Shown one piece after another: positions 34,153 through 42,951 of a DNA stretch of 64,000 nt. The position numbers and the translations under genes are program-made. Source of the DNA: Bacteroides sp. (GTDB taxonomy: Bacteria; Bacteroidota; Bacteroidia; Bacteroidales; Muribaculaceae); assembly GCA_014801225.1 (NCBI GenBank), contig JAAVEO010000015.1, positions 1 through 64,000 on the forward strand, written 5' to 3'. Position 1 is the stretch's first letter. Each line of letters begins with the position of its first letter. Below the pieces are notes generated by a model that saw nothing but the letters and a program-made list of their open reading frames with translations, was not told the DNA's origin and did no database searches.

Positions 34153-34818
34153 ATGGCAATCAGACTTGAAAAAGGACAACGTATAAATCTCGAGAAAAAC
34201 AACGGCTCGAAACTCACTGACTTCTGTGTAGGTTGCAACTGGGGCGCGATCGTCACTTCCGGCGGTTTCCTCGGCATGGGCAAAAAGACTCAGGATGTCG
34301 ACCTTGACCTCAGCTGCGTGATGGTAGACGCCAACGGCAATCTAGTAGACCATATCTATTCTCCCCTCTACAAGCACGAATTCCTCGCACGTTACGGCAT
34401 GCCCCCCGGCAAAGTCGACTCCAACGACCGCGCTCTCCATCACAGTGGCGATGACCTCCACGGCGATACCGAAGGCGATGACGGACTCGACAATGAGATT
34501 ATCACAGTAGATCTCAATCGCGTAAGCCCCAATGTGCAGCAGATCTTCTTCTTCCTCAACAACTGCGGCAAAGAGGATTTCTCTCAGATTCCTTACGCCT
34601 CCATCCGTATGTACGAGGGAACTCCTACACATGTGAAAGAGGTATTCGCCTCCTACGACGTAGCTGCCGAGCCCCTTTATCGCGGCACCACAGCCCTCAT
34701 CATGGGTAAGCTCTATCGTCGCGGCGGCGAGTGGAAATTCTCCGCAATCGGCGATGCATATCCCGATCCCAACCTCTGCGAGACAATCGGAAGAATCGTA
34801 AACAATTACGCTAAATAA
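34153..34818 (+). CDS. Divergent TerD-family protein, copy 3
   Basis: At 221 residues this protein is longer than its two neighbours. It keeps the TerD frame: MAIRLEKGQRINLEK, VDLDLSCVMVDANG, HHSGDDLHGDTEGDDG and GGEWKFSAIGDAY. Insertions include GAIVTSGGFLGMGKKTQ near residue 33 and a segment around HEFLARYGMPPGK, which resembles TerX/TerZ-like variants. Acidic calcium-site residues are conserved. It probably has a different partner from copies 1 and 2. Confidence 0.92.
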   Translation: MAIRLEKGQRINLEKNNGSKLTDFCVGCNWGAIVTSGGFLGMGKKTQDVDLDLSCVMVDANGNLVDHIYSPLYKHEFLARYGMPPGKVDSNDRALHHSGDDLHGDTEGDDGLDNEIITVDLNRVSPNVQQIFFFLNNCGKEDFSQIPYASIRMYEGTPTHVKEVFASYDVAAEPLYRGTTALIMGKLYRRGGEWKFSAIGDAYPDPNLCETIGRIVNNYAK

Positions 34819-34839
34819 TACTTTAAAAAAGACAAAATT

Positions 34840-35478
34840 ATGAGAAGACTCCCCGTCTATCTCCTTCTCGACTGCTCCGGCTCCATGTATGGCGAGCCTA
34901 TCGAGGCAGTCAAGAATGGTGTTCAGGTTCTCGTATCCACTTTGCGTCAGGATCCCTACGCTCTTGAGACCGCCTACCTCAGTATCATCACTTTTGACAG
35001 CAGCGCGCAGCAGGTCACTCCTCTTACAGAGCTTTCCGCTTTCCAGCAGCCCAACATCCAGGCAAGCGGTTGCACTGCCCTCGGTGAGGCTCTCTCCCTT
35101 CTCGCCGAGCGAGCCGATCAGGAGGTGGTAAAGACCACTGCCGAAAAGAAAGGTGACTGGAAACCTCTCGTATTCATCATGACCGACGGCGAACCCACTG
35201 ATGACCTCAATAAGGGTATTGCCGATTTCAAGAAAGGTAAGTGGGGTATGGTCGTAGCTTGCGCCGCCGGTGCAGGTGCCAACACTGATACCCTCAAGAA
35301 GATTACAGAGTGCGTGGTCTCTCTCGACACTGCCGACAGCGCCACAATCAAGGCCTTCTTCAAATGGGTATCCGCTTCCGTCAGCTCGGGCAGTATGAAA
35401 GTGGAAGAGACCGGCGCGGAAGCCACTACCCTCAGCGAGCTCCCGCCGCCCCCTCCCGAAGTAAATATCGTAATCTGA
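34840..35478 (+). CDS. von Willebrand factor A domain protein, TerY-like, copy 1
   Basis: The 212-residue protein is essentially one VWA domain. It begins MRRLPVYLLLDCSGSMYGEP, where DCSGS is the MIDAS metal motif DxSxS. The further MIDAS Thr (QASGCTALGEAL) and Asp (FIMTDGEPTDD) are in place. The C-terminus is a short linker ending ELPPPPPEVNIVI. TerY proteins act as metal-dependent protein-protein interaction modules alongside the phosphatase and kinase of Ter systems. It follows terD copy 3 by 21 bases. Confidence 0.92.
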   Translation: MRRLPVYLLLDCSGSMYGEPIEAVKNGVQVLVSTLRQDPYALETAYLSIITFDSSAQQVTPLTELSAFQQPNIQASGCTALGEALSLLAERADQEVVKTTAEKKGDWKPLVFIMTDGEPTDDLNKGIADFKKGKWGMVVACAAGAGANTDTLKKITECVVSLDTADSATIKAFFKWVSASVSSGSMKVEETGAEATTLSELPPPPPEVNIVI

Positions 35479-35488
35479 TTCCTATCCC

Positions 35489-35539
35489 GTATATCTCCTA
35501 TCGGACGCGATATTGCATCGCGCCCGATAGGAGATATAC
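35489..35539 (+). repeat. 23-bp stem-loop between the two tandem VWA genes
   Basis: Bases 35489-35511 pair with 35517-35539, with one G-T pair and a 5-base loop. No T-run follows, and the cluster continues 17 bases later. A processing or mRNA-stability element is therefore more likely than a terminator. Confidence 0.75.
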
Positions 35540-35555
35540 CTAATGCTTAAATCAA

Positions 35556-36191
35556 ATGCGTCGTCTTCCCGTATATATCCTTATCGATACTTCCGGATCC
35601 ATGCATGGCGAACCGATTGAATCCGTGAAAGTGGGTTTGGAAGCTATGATCTCCAGCCTGCGTCAGGATCCTTACGCACTCGAGACCGTCAATATCAGTA
35701 TCATTACATTCGATAGGGAAGTTAAGCAGATTCTTCCCCTTACTCCTCTTGATATGCTTCAGCTTCCGGAAATCACTACTCCGGATAGCGGACCGACACA
35801 TACCGGGCAAGCGCTTAAGATGCTCTGTGAGAGTGTGGATAGGGAAGTTCATTTAAGTACTCCCGACCGTAAAGGCGATTGGATGCCACTTCTCTTCATA
35901 ATGACTGATGGCAAACCATCCGACATTCAGCTCTACAATGAGATGATTCCCGAGGTGAAAAAACGCCATTTTGCCGGTATTGTGGCTTGTGCCGCAGGTA
36001 TGAAAGCAAAGACCGAACCGTTGAAACAACTTACCAAGGATGTATTCACTCTCGATACTCTTGACAGCACATCCTTCAAGAAATTCTTCAAATGGATGTC
36101 AGATACTATTGGTGTCGGCAACCGCAGTATCGGAGCTACTGACGATCTTGTGCTTCCGCCCCCGCCGGCCGAAGTAAATGTAGTATGCTGA
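35556..36191 (+). CDS. von Willebrand factor A domain protein, TerY-like, copy 2
   Basis: This 211-residue paralogue of the preceding VWA protein has an intact MIDAS: DTSGSMHGEP at residues ~10, a Thr in DSGPTHTGQAL and the Asp in MTDGKPSD. Its end, VLPPPPAEVNVVC, closely repeats the tail of copy 1 although the intervening linker differs. This implies a conserved function for the tail. It is separated from copy 1 by a strong hairpin and followed at 21 bases by the AIM24-family gene. Confidence 0.92.
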   Translation: MRRLPVYILIDTSGSMHGEPIESVKVGLEAMISSLRQDPYALETVNISIITFDREVKQILPLTPLDMLQLPEITTPDSGPTHTGQALKMLCESVDREVHLSTPDRKGDWMPLLFIMTDGKPSDIQLYNEMIPEVKKRHFAGIVACAAGMKAKTEPLKQLTKDVFTLDTLDSTSFKKFFKWMSDTIGVGNRSIGATDDLVLPPPPAEVNVVC

Positions 36192-36212
36192 TTAATTTAA
36201 AACATTCACCAA

Positions 36213-36854
36213 ATGAACTGCAAACTCATAGGTCAATTCGTACAGCATCTTGAGGTTACCCTTCTTCCCGGCGAAGATTTTTATGCCGAGAAGGGGTCGG
36301 TGATTTATCTCGAACTTGGTATAGAGAAGGAACTCAGCTTCAACGGCTCCGGACTTGGTCGCCTTATCGGAGCGAAACTCTCCGGAGAATCTCTTTTCAT
36401 CCTGCGCCTGTATAATGTCACTCAGACTCCTCGTAAAGTAGTGATTGGTAGCCGGTTTGGTATGCTTCCCGTGAAACTCCAGGGAGAGACTATGATATGT
36501 CATCGAGGTGTCTACGTTGGCTCAAGCCATCGTGTGAATGTCACTACCAAATTCTCTATTGCCGGCCTCACCGGAGGTATGGGCTTGCGACTCCAGAAGA
36601 TACAGGGCTCCGCTACCGTTTTTCTTGATACCAAGGGAACTCCGATAACAATCAATTTGGCTCACGGAGAGACCATTGAAGTTGATGAGAACCATATCAT
36701 CGCACTCCGTAATATCGCTGAGCATCAGATACAGTCAAATTGGTCGCTTGGCAACCTTTTGGGAGGGGAGGGGCTGAGCATGATGAGAATCATAGGCCCC
36801 GGCACAGTATTTCTCTCCCCCAGTAAATTCATGCCCGAACCTGTCGTTGGATAA
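36213..36854 (+). CDS. AIM24/TIGR00266-family protein
   Basis: This 213-residue beta-rich protein resembles the AIM24 family (double-psi or tryptophan-RNA-binding-like barrel repeats). Visible features are VTLLPGEDFYAEKGSVIYLE, a Gly-rich SFNGSGLGRLIGAKLSGES and the second repeat GSSHRVNVTTKFS...GLTGGMGLRL. The end is GPGTVFLSPSKF. AIM24-like proteins are often encoded beside TerD, TerB and VWA genes. Their role is undefined, with membrane-associated scaffolding among the proposals. No signal peptide is present, so it should be cytosolic. Confidence 0.82.
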   Translation: MNCKLIGQFVQHLEVTLLPGEDFYAEKGSVIYLELGIEKELSFNGSGLGRLIGAKLSGESLFILRLYNVTQTPRKVVIGSRFGMLPVKLQGETMICHRGVYVGSSHRVNVTTKFSIAGLTGGMGLRLQKIQGSATVFLDTKGTPITINLAHGETIEVDENHIIALRNIAEHQIQSNWSLGNLLGGEGLSMMRIIGPGTVFLSPSKFMPEPVVG

Positions 36855-36922
36855 GCCTGCGGCAAACTCCCTTTTTAAGACAATAGAATGATTTGATTTG
36901 TGCATGACATAACCAAAATGAT

Positions 36923-38860
36923 ATGAGCATATTTGATAATCTTTTCGGTAAAAAGCGAAAGCAGAAGAATGGGAAAGCCACTCCCGGCTCTAAGGAGGAT
37001 TTATCTGTTTCCGAGGAGTTCAATCTTCCGCCTGACGGAGCTTTGACCGATACTCAGCAAGATGTGTTGGATTATCTCACAAATAATCCGCAGGGCATTA
37101 CCTTCGTGCATGGTAAGGCCGGATGCGGGAAGACCTGGCTCATACGTCAGATAGAATCCTCTGTTCCCGGGTGTCAGGTGCTTGCCCCTACTAATCTTGC
37201 CGCCTCTCTATATCATAGCGCACGCACACTTCATTCATTCTTTTATGGTGCCTTCAATGATATCAACGAGGGTATCCAGAATCCTGCTACCCTTGATCCA
37301 TCCAAGACATCAAAGATAGCAGCCGTACTTCATGGGGTGAATCTCCTCGTTTTTGATGAGGTATCAATGATTCGCTCGGATACGTTTGAAATGATGAATC
37401 GTATTTGTCGCATGGTGCGTGGTTCCTCCTTGCCGTTCGGCGGTATCCCGATAGTAGTGGTGGGCGATCTCTTTCAACTTCCCCCGGTAGTAAGCGATGA
37501 TGCTATCTACAAGTATCTACTCAGGGAATACGGAGGAGTCAATTTCTTTGATAGCCATGTCGTGAAAGACAATATTGATGATATAAAGTTCTTTGAGCTT
37601 CATCAGTCTTACCGTCAGAAGAATGATCCGAAGTTTGTCACTCTCCTCGACGCCTTCCGGCAGCCTCTCTCTCCGGAGATGAAGCTTCGTCTTATTCAGA
37701 ATCTCAACTCCCGTATCACTGATACTCTTCCCGACGATGCCGTCTTTATCGCTTCGTCGAATGAGGAGGTGAACAGAGTGAATTCCGTAAAACTGGATTC
37801 CCTCCCCGGTCAGGAAGAGCGTCTTGTGGCAAAATATTCCATACGCCTGAAAGGATCCGACCGCCATATTGAGATTTCTCATGATGACCTCCCCTCCGAT
37901 AAGGATATCGAACCAATATCCCTTCCTTCCTCATTTGATGCGGTGCTTCGCGTAAAACCCGGTGCTCGGGTGATAATGACCGCCAGCAGCAAAAGGGCAG
38001 GATATAGCAACGGAGATTTCGGAGTAGTGCAGGATTTTACGGATGGCGTATTCCATATTCGACTTGACGACGGCAGGGAAGTCTCATGCCCGGATATGAA
38101 TGATCCTTACCGTTTCAATCATCTCTCCAATTATCGTTATGAAATGGCTTATGATCCGATGACTCACTCCGTAGAGAGGCTTACTCCTTATGTGCAGCGC
38201 ACTGTGCAGTATCCCGTGAAGCTCGCCTACGCTTTCACAATCCATAAGTCGCAGGGACAGACCTACGATAAGGTGATTCTCGACCTCAACAGTCATATCT
38301 TCGCCCCCGGTCAGCTTTATGTGGCTCTCAGCCGCGCCAAATCGCTCGACGGACTTTACCTCACCAAGAATATCAGCTACAGCGATATAATTTCCGATGA
38401 GTCGGTATTTACCTTTCTCGACAGTATCCGTACTATAGAGAAGGGGCGCCGACACAATTCTACTTCCGCTCCATCTCCTTCTCCTCAGCCCTCTCCCGCT
38501 TCTCCGCCATCATCTAACGCAGCTGCGATTGAGAATCCTCGCTGTGATGACTTTATCAGCTTCGTCCGGATGAATGAGGAGAATGATTCGATCAGAGATT
38601 TTCTCTGCCATACTCTTGAAAGCTATAAAACAGTGTTCGCTCTCGGAGACATGGCGTTGGCTTTCGATGAATTGCATAAGACTATCGATCTTATCACCGG
38701 AACTTATATCACCGATCGCTACGAATCTCTTCTTGCAAAGATGAACTCTGCTTCCGCCTCGGATGCCGACTGTCGTTTTAATCTCAATGCTATCTTCGAG
38801 ATTTATACCGATGTGATACATTCTCCCCGTCAGCAGGTAATCTCTGATAATTTCAAATAA
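36923..38860 (+). CDS. PIF1/RecD-like superfamily 1 helicase
   Basis: The 645-residue protein begins with a basic tail. A complete SF1 helicase core follows: Walker A GKAGCGKT (residues 64-71), APTNLAA (motif Ia) and LLVFDEVSM (Walker B, D145/E146). Motif III is [12 protein letters not shown], and later come [15 protein letters not shown] (motif V region, about 435-449) and LYVALSRAK (motif VI, about 465-473). After a Ser/Pro linker a ~100-residue helical domain follows with no recognised match. It likely unwinds DNA 5' to 3' like PIF1 or RecD2. Within a Ter cluster it represents the DNA-processing arm. Confidence 0.9.
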   Translation: MSIFDNLFGKKRKQKNGKATPGSKEDLSVSEEFNLPPDGALTDTQQDVLDYLTNNPQGITFVHGKAGCGKTWLIRQIESSVPGCQVLAPTNLAASLYHSARTLHSFFYGAFNDINEGIQNPATLDPSKTSKIAAVLHGVNLLVFDEVSMIRSDTFEMMNRICRMVRGSSLPFGGIPIVVVGDLFQLPPVVSDDAIYKYLLREYGGVNFFDSHVVKDNIDDIKFFELHQSYRQKNDPKFVTLLDAFRQPLSPEMKLRLIQNLNSRITDTLPDDAVFIASSNEEVNRVNSVKLDSLPGQEERLVAKYSIRLKGSDRHIEISHDDLPSDKDIEPISLPSSFDAVLRVKPGARVIMTASSKRAGYSNGDFGVVQDFTDGVFHIRLDDGREVSCPDMNDPYRFNHLSNYRYEMAYDPMTHSVERLTPYVQRTVQYPVKLAYAFTIHKSQGQTYDKVILDLNSHIFAPGQLYVALSRAKSLDGLYLTKNISYSDIISDESVFTFLDSIRTIEKGRRHNSTSAPSPSPQPSPASPPSSNAAAIENPRCDDFISFVRMNEENDSIRDFLCHTLESYKTVFALGDMALAFDELHKTIDLITGTYITDRYESLLAKMNSASASDADCRFNLNAIFEIYTDVIHSPRQQVISDNFK

Positions 38861-38899
38861 TTAAAACAATAATTCTGACACGATTAAAAACACAACGCT

Positions 38900-39952
38900 A
38901 TGCGTAAACTCCCTATCTATTTCCTCGTGGATATCTCCGAATCAATGGTGGGTACTCCCATCGAACAGGTGCAGGAAGGTATGCGCACGATTATCCAGAA
39001 TCTCAGGGTTGACCCCTATGCCCTTGAGACTGTCTATGTCTCCATTATCGGTTTTGCGGGTAAGGCCAAAATGCTTTCCCCCCTGACGGAGCTGTACAAA
39101 TTCTATCCCCCTACGTTTCCCATCGGTGGGGGGACATCTCTCGGTGCCGGTCTTGAGGCTTTGATGAATGATATCGATGCTTCCGTGCAGAAGTCTACTC
39201 TTGAACATAAGGGCGACTGGAAACCTATCATTTTCCTCTTCACCGACGGCAATCCTACCGATAACTATGCTGCCGCTTTCAAGCGATGGAATGATAAATA
39301 TCGCAAGCATTGTAATCTTGTAGCCATATCCATCGGCGACAACGTGAATGTGCTCACACTCTCTCAGCTTACGGATGATGTGCTCCTCCTGAAAGATACC
39401 GATGCGGAATCTTTCACCAAGTTCTTCAAATGGGTCACAGCCTCCATCAAGAGTACCAGTGTCTCAGTCAGCGAACAGCAGAACGATGGCCTGAAACTTG
39501 CTCCTACCTCCGGCATTAACCTGGAGAAGGTGGATACTCGCGAGTGTCGCGCAACCGGCACAGTGGATGAGAATTTCGCCGTTCTTCATGCCCGCTGTCA
39601 GACTACAAAGAATGATTACTTGATTAAATATGCCCGCCGTCTCCCTTCCGGGGAGGGGATGGAAATGTTTGCTTCAAGCGACTTCAAACTGGTCGGAGCT
39701 TATCCTATCGACAAGGATAGCTATTCCGCCCTCTCTTCCGCCCATAAGGCCTCTATCAATTCAAGATCTTTGGTAGGAGTGCCCACATGTCCTTGCTGCG
39801 GCAATCAGATCGGAGCGGTGATGTGTGAGTGTGGCCATCTTTTCTGTGTGAGTCTTGAGTCTCGTGTGAATAAATGTCCCTGGTGTGGTTTGGAGGGAAC
39901 GGTAGGCAACTGTGGTGCCGAAGGAATGAATATCTCTCGCGGGCAAGGATAA
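38900..39952 (+). CDS. VWA domain protein with C-terminal zinc ribbon, TerY-C type
   Basis: The 350-residue protein has an N-terminal VWA domain (about 1-190). Its MIDAS is DISESMVGTP, with a Thr in GGGTSLGAGL and FTDGNPTDN. A linker, then a beta-rich middle region (about 215-290), follow. At about residues 297-330 there is a double zinc ribbon: CPCCGNQIG, CECGHLFC and CPWCG. This VWA-plus-zinc-ribbon form is the TerY variant that travels with a PP2C phosphatase and a kinase, exactly the next two genes. It likely bridges the signalling enzymes to a target. Confidence 0.92.
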   Translation: MRKLPIYFLVDISESMVGTPIEQVQEGMRTIIQNLRVDPYALETVYVSIIGFAGKAKMLSPLTELYKFYPPTFPIGGGTSLGAGLEALMNDIDASVQKSTLEHKGDWKPIIFLFTDGNPTDNYAAAFKRWNDKYRKHCNLVAISIGDNVNVLTLSQLTDDVLLLKDTDAESFTKFFKWVTASIKSTSVSVSEQQNDGLKLAPTSGINLEKVDTRECRATGTVDENFAVLHARCQTTKNDYLIKYARRLPSGEGMEMFASSDFKLVGAYPIDKDSYSALSSAHKASINSRSLVGVPTCPCCGNQIGAVMCECGHLFCVSLESRVNKCPWCGLEGTVGNCGAEGMNISRGQG

Positions 39953-39977
39953 ATCTAATTTCAAAACAAAATAGAAA

Positions 39978-41423
39978 ATGAAAAGCAATCAACGTGATAA
40001 TTTCCGCAAGAATAATTGCGTTCGTCGCCTTAATGAATCGGCTCGCCGCTTTGACTTGGTGATGAATGCCGCCGGAGTGCCCGCATGCGACAAGGAGATT
40101 TTCTTGAAATGGGCGATTGGCACAATGTGGAACAACTTCAAAGAAGAACGTATGAACCAAAGAATCGTGATAGAAAATAAGATGAGGGATCTCGGACTCC
40201 GCTTGCCAAACGGTACGGCAAAGAAAGAGTATAATACCGCCTTCAATCTTCCCCTTGATGAAATATCCAACGTCCGAATCGACGGAGCGGAGGAACTTGG
40301 CCTTGAACTGAAAATAGGGGAGGACGGCATCTGCACTCTCTGCGGTGTGCCTGCTGAATCCGGAGATTTCACACTTTATCTCAGATATAGCACTCTGGAA
40401 GGTGAACCCGACTCTGAGCTCGCGATTCCCATAGCGTTTAATCCGAATCCCCGCGACCTCTGGAAGAATATCCCCACTGACTCCGGTATCCCCTACTATA
40501 AGGAGGACTCAGAGTGTGCCTACTTAAAAGTGGAAGCCGGAGCTGATGGAGAGCCGAAGAAGGATATTGTGGCCGCAAGCCAACGTGGCCGCAGTCATGC
40601 TCAGGAGGGTAGACCTCGCGATGATCATTTTTCTCTGTTTCACTGTGATGAATCTGATTGGTATATCATTGCTGTGGCCGACGGCGCCGGCTCTGCAAAG
40701 TATTCTCGCGAAGGCTCCAGAATAGCGTGCGAGACAGTCACGGAGCATTGTAAGGAACTTCTTCTTGATAATCCTGATTTCGAGACCGCTATCCGGGAGT
40801 ATCAAGCTGATAAGAATGATACTGACAAGCGGAGTGCACTGACTAATTGGGTACAGAAAATTGTTCTCAAAGGTGCGAAAAAAGCCCATGACAGAATAAA
40901 TGAAGTGGCAAATCGGGAGGAGGGCCTCCGACCCAAGGATTTTGCAACTACGCTGATGTTCGCTATCTGTAAAAAGTACGAGTTCGGATGGTACCTTGCC
41001 TCTTTCTGGGTTGGTGACGGCGCTATGTGTGTTTATGATGAAAATACCAAGAGTGCCAAATTGCTCGGAACTCCCGATGAGGGTGAATACTCCGGTCAAA
41101 CTCGATTCTTGACAATGCCGGAGATATTCCGTAGTCCGGATGTGTATAGTCGTCTTCGTATGGGAATTATTCCCGATTTCACAGCTCTCTTCCTTATGAG
41201 CGACGGAGTCTCCGATCCTATGTTCGAGACCGATCGTAATCTTAACGATTACACCAAGTGGAAAGAGTTCTACGATAATCTGAAAACCGGTTTCCCCGCT
41301 GATGAGATACCCGGTGTAGATCTTTCCGATGATAATGAGGAGGCAAAAGATCAACTTCTCAAATGGCTCGACTTCTGGAGTCCCGGAAATCATGATGATC
41401 GTACAATTGCAATCCTTTACTAA
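39978..41423 (+). CDS. PP2C-family protein phosphatase with N-terminal extension
   Basis: Residues ~200-481 form a PP2C-type Ser/Thr phosphatase. Metal-binding residues are seen in GRPRDDHFS (D215, D216), VADGAGSAKYSREG (D235), LMSDGVSD and HDDRTIAIL (D473, D474). The N-terminal 200 residues are unusual: a helical part, then an Ig-like beta segment (about 87-155, LPLDEISNVRIDGAEELGLE). The kinase gene begins 6 bases after the stop, so the opposing enzymes are produced together. With the preceding VWA-zinc-ribbon protein this is a TerY-phosphatase-kinase triad. Confidence 0.92.
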   Translation: MKSNQRDNFRKNNCVRRLNESARRFDLVMNAAGVPACDKEIFLKWAIGTMWNNFKEERMNQRIVIENKMRDLGLRLPNGTAKKEYNTAFNLPLDEISNVRIDGAEELGLELKIGEDGICTLCGVPAESGDFTLYLRYSTLEGEPDSELAIPIAFNPNPRDLWKNIPTDSGIPYYKEDSECAYLKVEAGADGEPKKDIVAASQRGRSHAQEGRPRDDHFSLFHCDESDWYIIAVADGAGSAKYSREGSRIACETVTEHCKELLLDNPDFETAIREYQADKNDTDKRSALTNWVQKIVLKGAKKAHDRINEVANREEGLRPKDFATTLMFAICKKYEFGWYLASFWVGDGAMCVYDENTKSAKLLGTPDEGEYSGQTRFLTMPEIFRSPDVYSRLRMGIIPDFTALFLMSDGVSDPMFETDRNLNDYTKWKEFYDNLKTGFPADEIPGVDLSDDNEEAKDQLLKWLDFWSPGNHDDRTIAILY

Positions 41424-41429
41424 CAAAAT

Positions 41430-42905
41430 ATGGCAAAGACAATAAAACTTACAGCTTCCGACGGCTCTCCCGTAGAGTTCGTTGACGAGATTATCGGTAG
41501 CGGCGCCATGAAGGATGTCTATTTCAGTCCTGATAAAAGCTATGTGGTAGGTTTCTTCCGTACGCCGCAGGATGCCAATGTCAAGGATCGTCTTCAGAAT
41601 ATCGTTGGTACATACCGCGAGAGAATTTTCGGTCAGGTAGGTGGCGATTATTGGGAGAATCTTTTCTGCTGGCCTACGAAGCTTGTGGAGTGGGAGGGTA
41701 AGCTGGGTATTGTCTGCCCGGCCTATCAGAAGCATTTCTTCTTCAAGGATGGTATGTTCAAAGGTAAGGAGAAGGAAGGAAAATGGTTTGCTTCAGCTAA
41801 ACTCCGCAATAAATTCCTTAAGCCCCACGAGAAGGGCACATGGCTTACCCACTATCACATGTGCTTGCAGATTGCGCGAGCTGTGCGCCGTCTTCATGCT
41901 GCCGGTCTGGCTCATTCCGACCTCTCTTACAAGAATGTACTTGTCGATCCCGAAACAGGTCGCGCCGCCGTCATCGACTGTGATGGTCTCGTGGTACCCG
42001 GCAAATATCCCCCCGATGTAGTCGGCACTCCCGATTTCATAGCTCCGGAAGTACTCCAGACCCGCTCTCTCAAGATTGAAGATCCGAATAAGAAGCTCCC
42101 GAGCATCCACACGGATCGTCATGCCCTTGCGGTTTTGATATATATGTATCTTCTCAATCGTCATCCTCTTCGCGGAGGAAAGGTGCATGATCTTGACACT
42201 GCCCGCGATGAGGAACTCTCGATGGGGGAGAAGGCTCTCTTCATCGAGCATCCTACAGATAAGAGCAATCGTCCGAAGGATTTGGAACCCTCGCAACTTC
42301 CGCAGGGTGATGTCGTTAAGCGCCCATATACCATTTGCGGCCCCTATCTTAAGGAACTCTTCGACCGGGCTTTTATCGATGGCCTGCACGACCCCTCCAA
42401 GCGTCCTACCGCCGATGAATGGGAGACGGCTCTTGTAAAGACCACCGATCTTATCCAACCCTGTCAGAACCCCTCTTGTGAGGCCCACTGGTTTGTGTTC
42501 GATAATTCCACCAAGCCGAAGTGTCCTTTTTGCGGCACTGAGTATCACGGTCAGCTACCCGTGTTGAATCTCTATTATAGTCCCGCAAAGGGAAAATTCC
42601 TTCCCGAGAACTATCGTCTGATGGTCTACGACAAGCAGTCGCTATATATGTGGCATGTCAACCGCTTTATCACTCCCAATGAGCGCACTAAACCGGAGGA
42701 TAAGAAACCTGTAGGTGATTTCCACTTCCATAATGGGAAATGGATTCTCATAAATCGCCGGCTTCCTGATATGTGGGATGTCACGGAGCAACCCAAGCGT
42801 CAGATAAAGATAGGAGAGTTTGTCGAACTTACCGAAGGACGTAAGATACTACTCTCCGGTGAAGACGGAGGGCGCCTTATTGTGGTGCAACTCGTGAAGA
42901 ACTGA
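41430..42905 (+). CDS. Atypical protein kinase with zinc ribbon
   Basis: The 491-residue protein has a kinase fold at residues ~17-330. The glycine loop is IGSGAMKDVYF (from 22), the catalytic loop AHSDLSYKNVLVD (H162, D164, N169), and the metal-site equivalent VIDCDGL (D183). GTPDFIAPEVL follows as the activation-segment end. Catalytic Asp, Asn and metal Asp are kept, but no lysine is seen at the usual beta-3 position (SYVVGFFR, 37-44). A four-cysteine ribbon (CQNPSCEAHW and CPFCG, ~347-373) and a ~110-residue beta domain follow. It is the kinase partner of the adjacent PP2C. Confidence 0.9.
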   Translation: MAKTIKLTASDGSPVEFVDEIIGSGAMKDVYFSPDKSYVVGFFRTPQDANVKDRLQNIVGTYRERIFGQVGGDYWENLFCWPTKLVEWEGKLGIVCPAYQKHFFFKDGMFKGKEKEGKWFASAKLRNKFLKPHEKGTWLTHYHMCLQIARAVRRLHAAGLAHSDLSYKNVLVDPETGRAAVIDCDGLVVPGKYPPDVVGTPDFIAPEVLQTRSLKIEDPNKKLPSIHTDRHALAVLIYMYLLNRHPLRGGKVHDLDTARDEELSMGEKALFIEHPTDKSNRPKDLEPSQLPQGDVVKRPYTICGPYLKELFDRAFIDGLHDPSKRPTADEWETALVKTTDLIQPCQNPSCEAHWFVFDNSTKPKCPFCGTEYHGQLPVLNLYYSPAKGKFLPENYRLMVYDKQSLYMWHVNRFITPNERTKPEDKKPVGDFHFHNGKWILINRRLPDMWDVTEQPKRQIKIGEFVELTEGRKILLSGEDGGRLIVVQLVKN

Positions 42906-42951
42906 TCTCACACTCAATCTATCCGCCAACTCCTCTTTATACTTTTATCTT

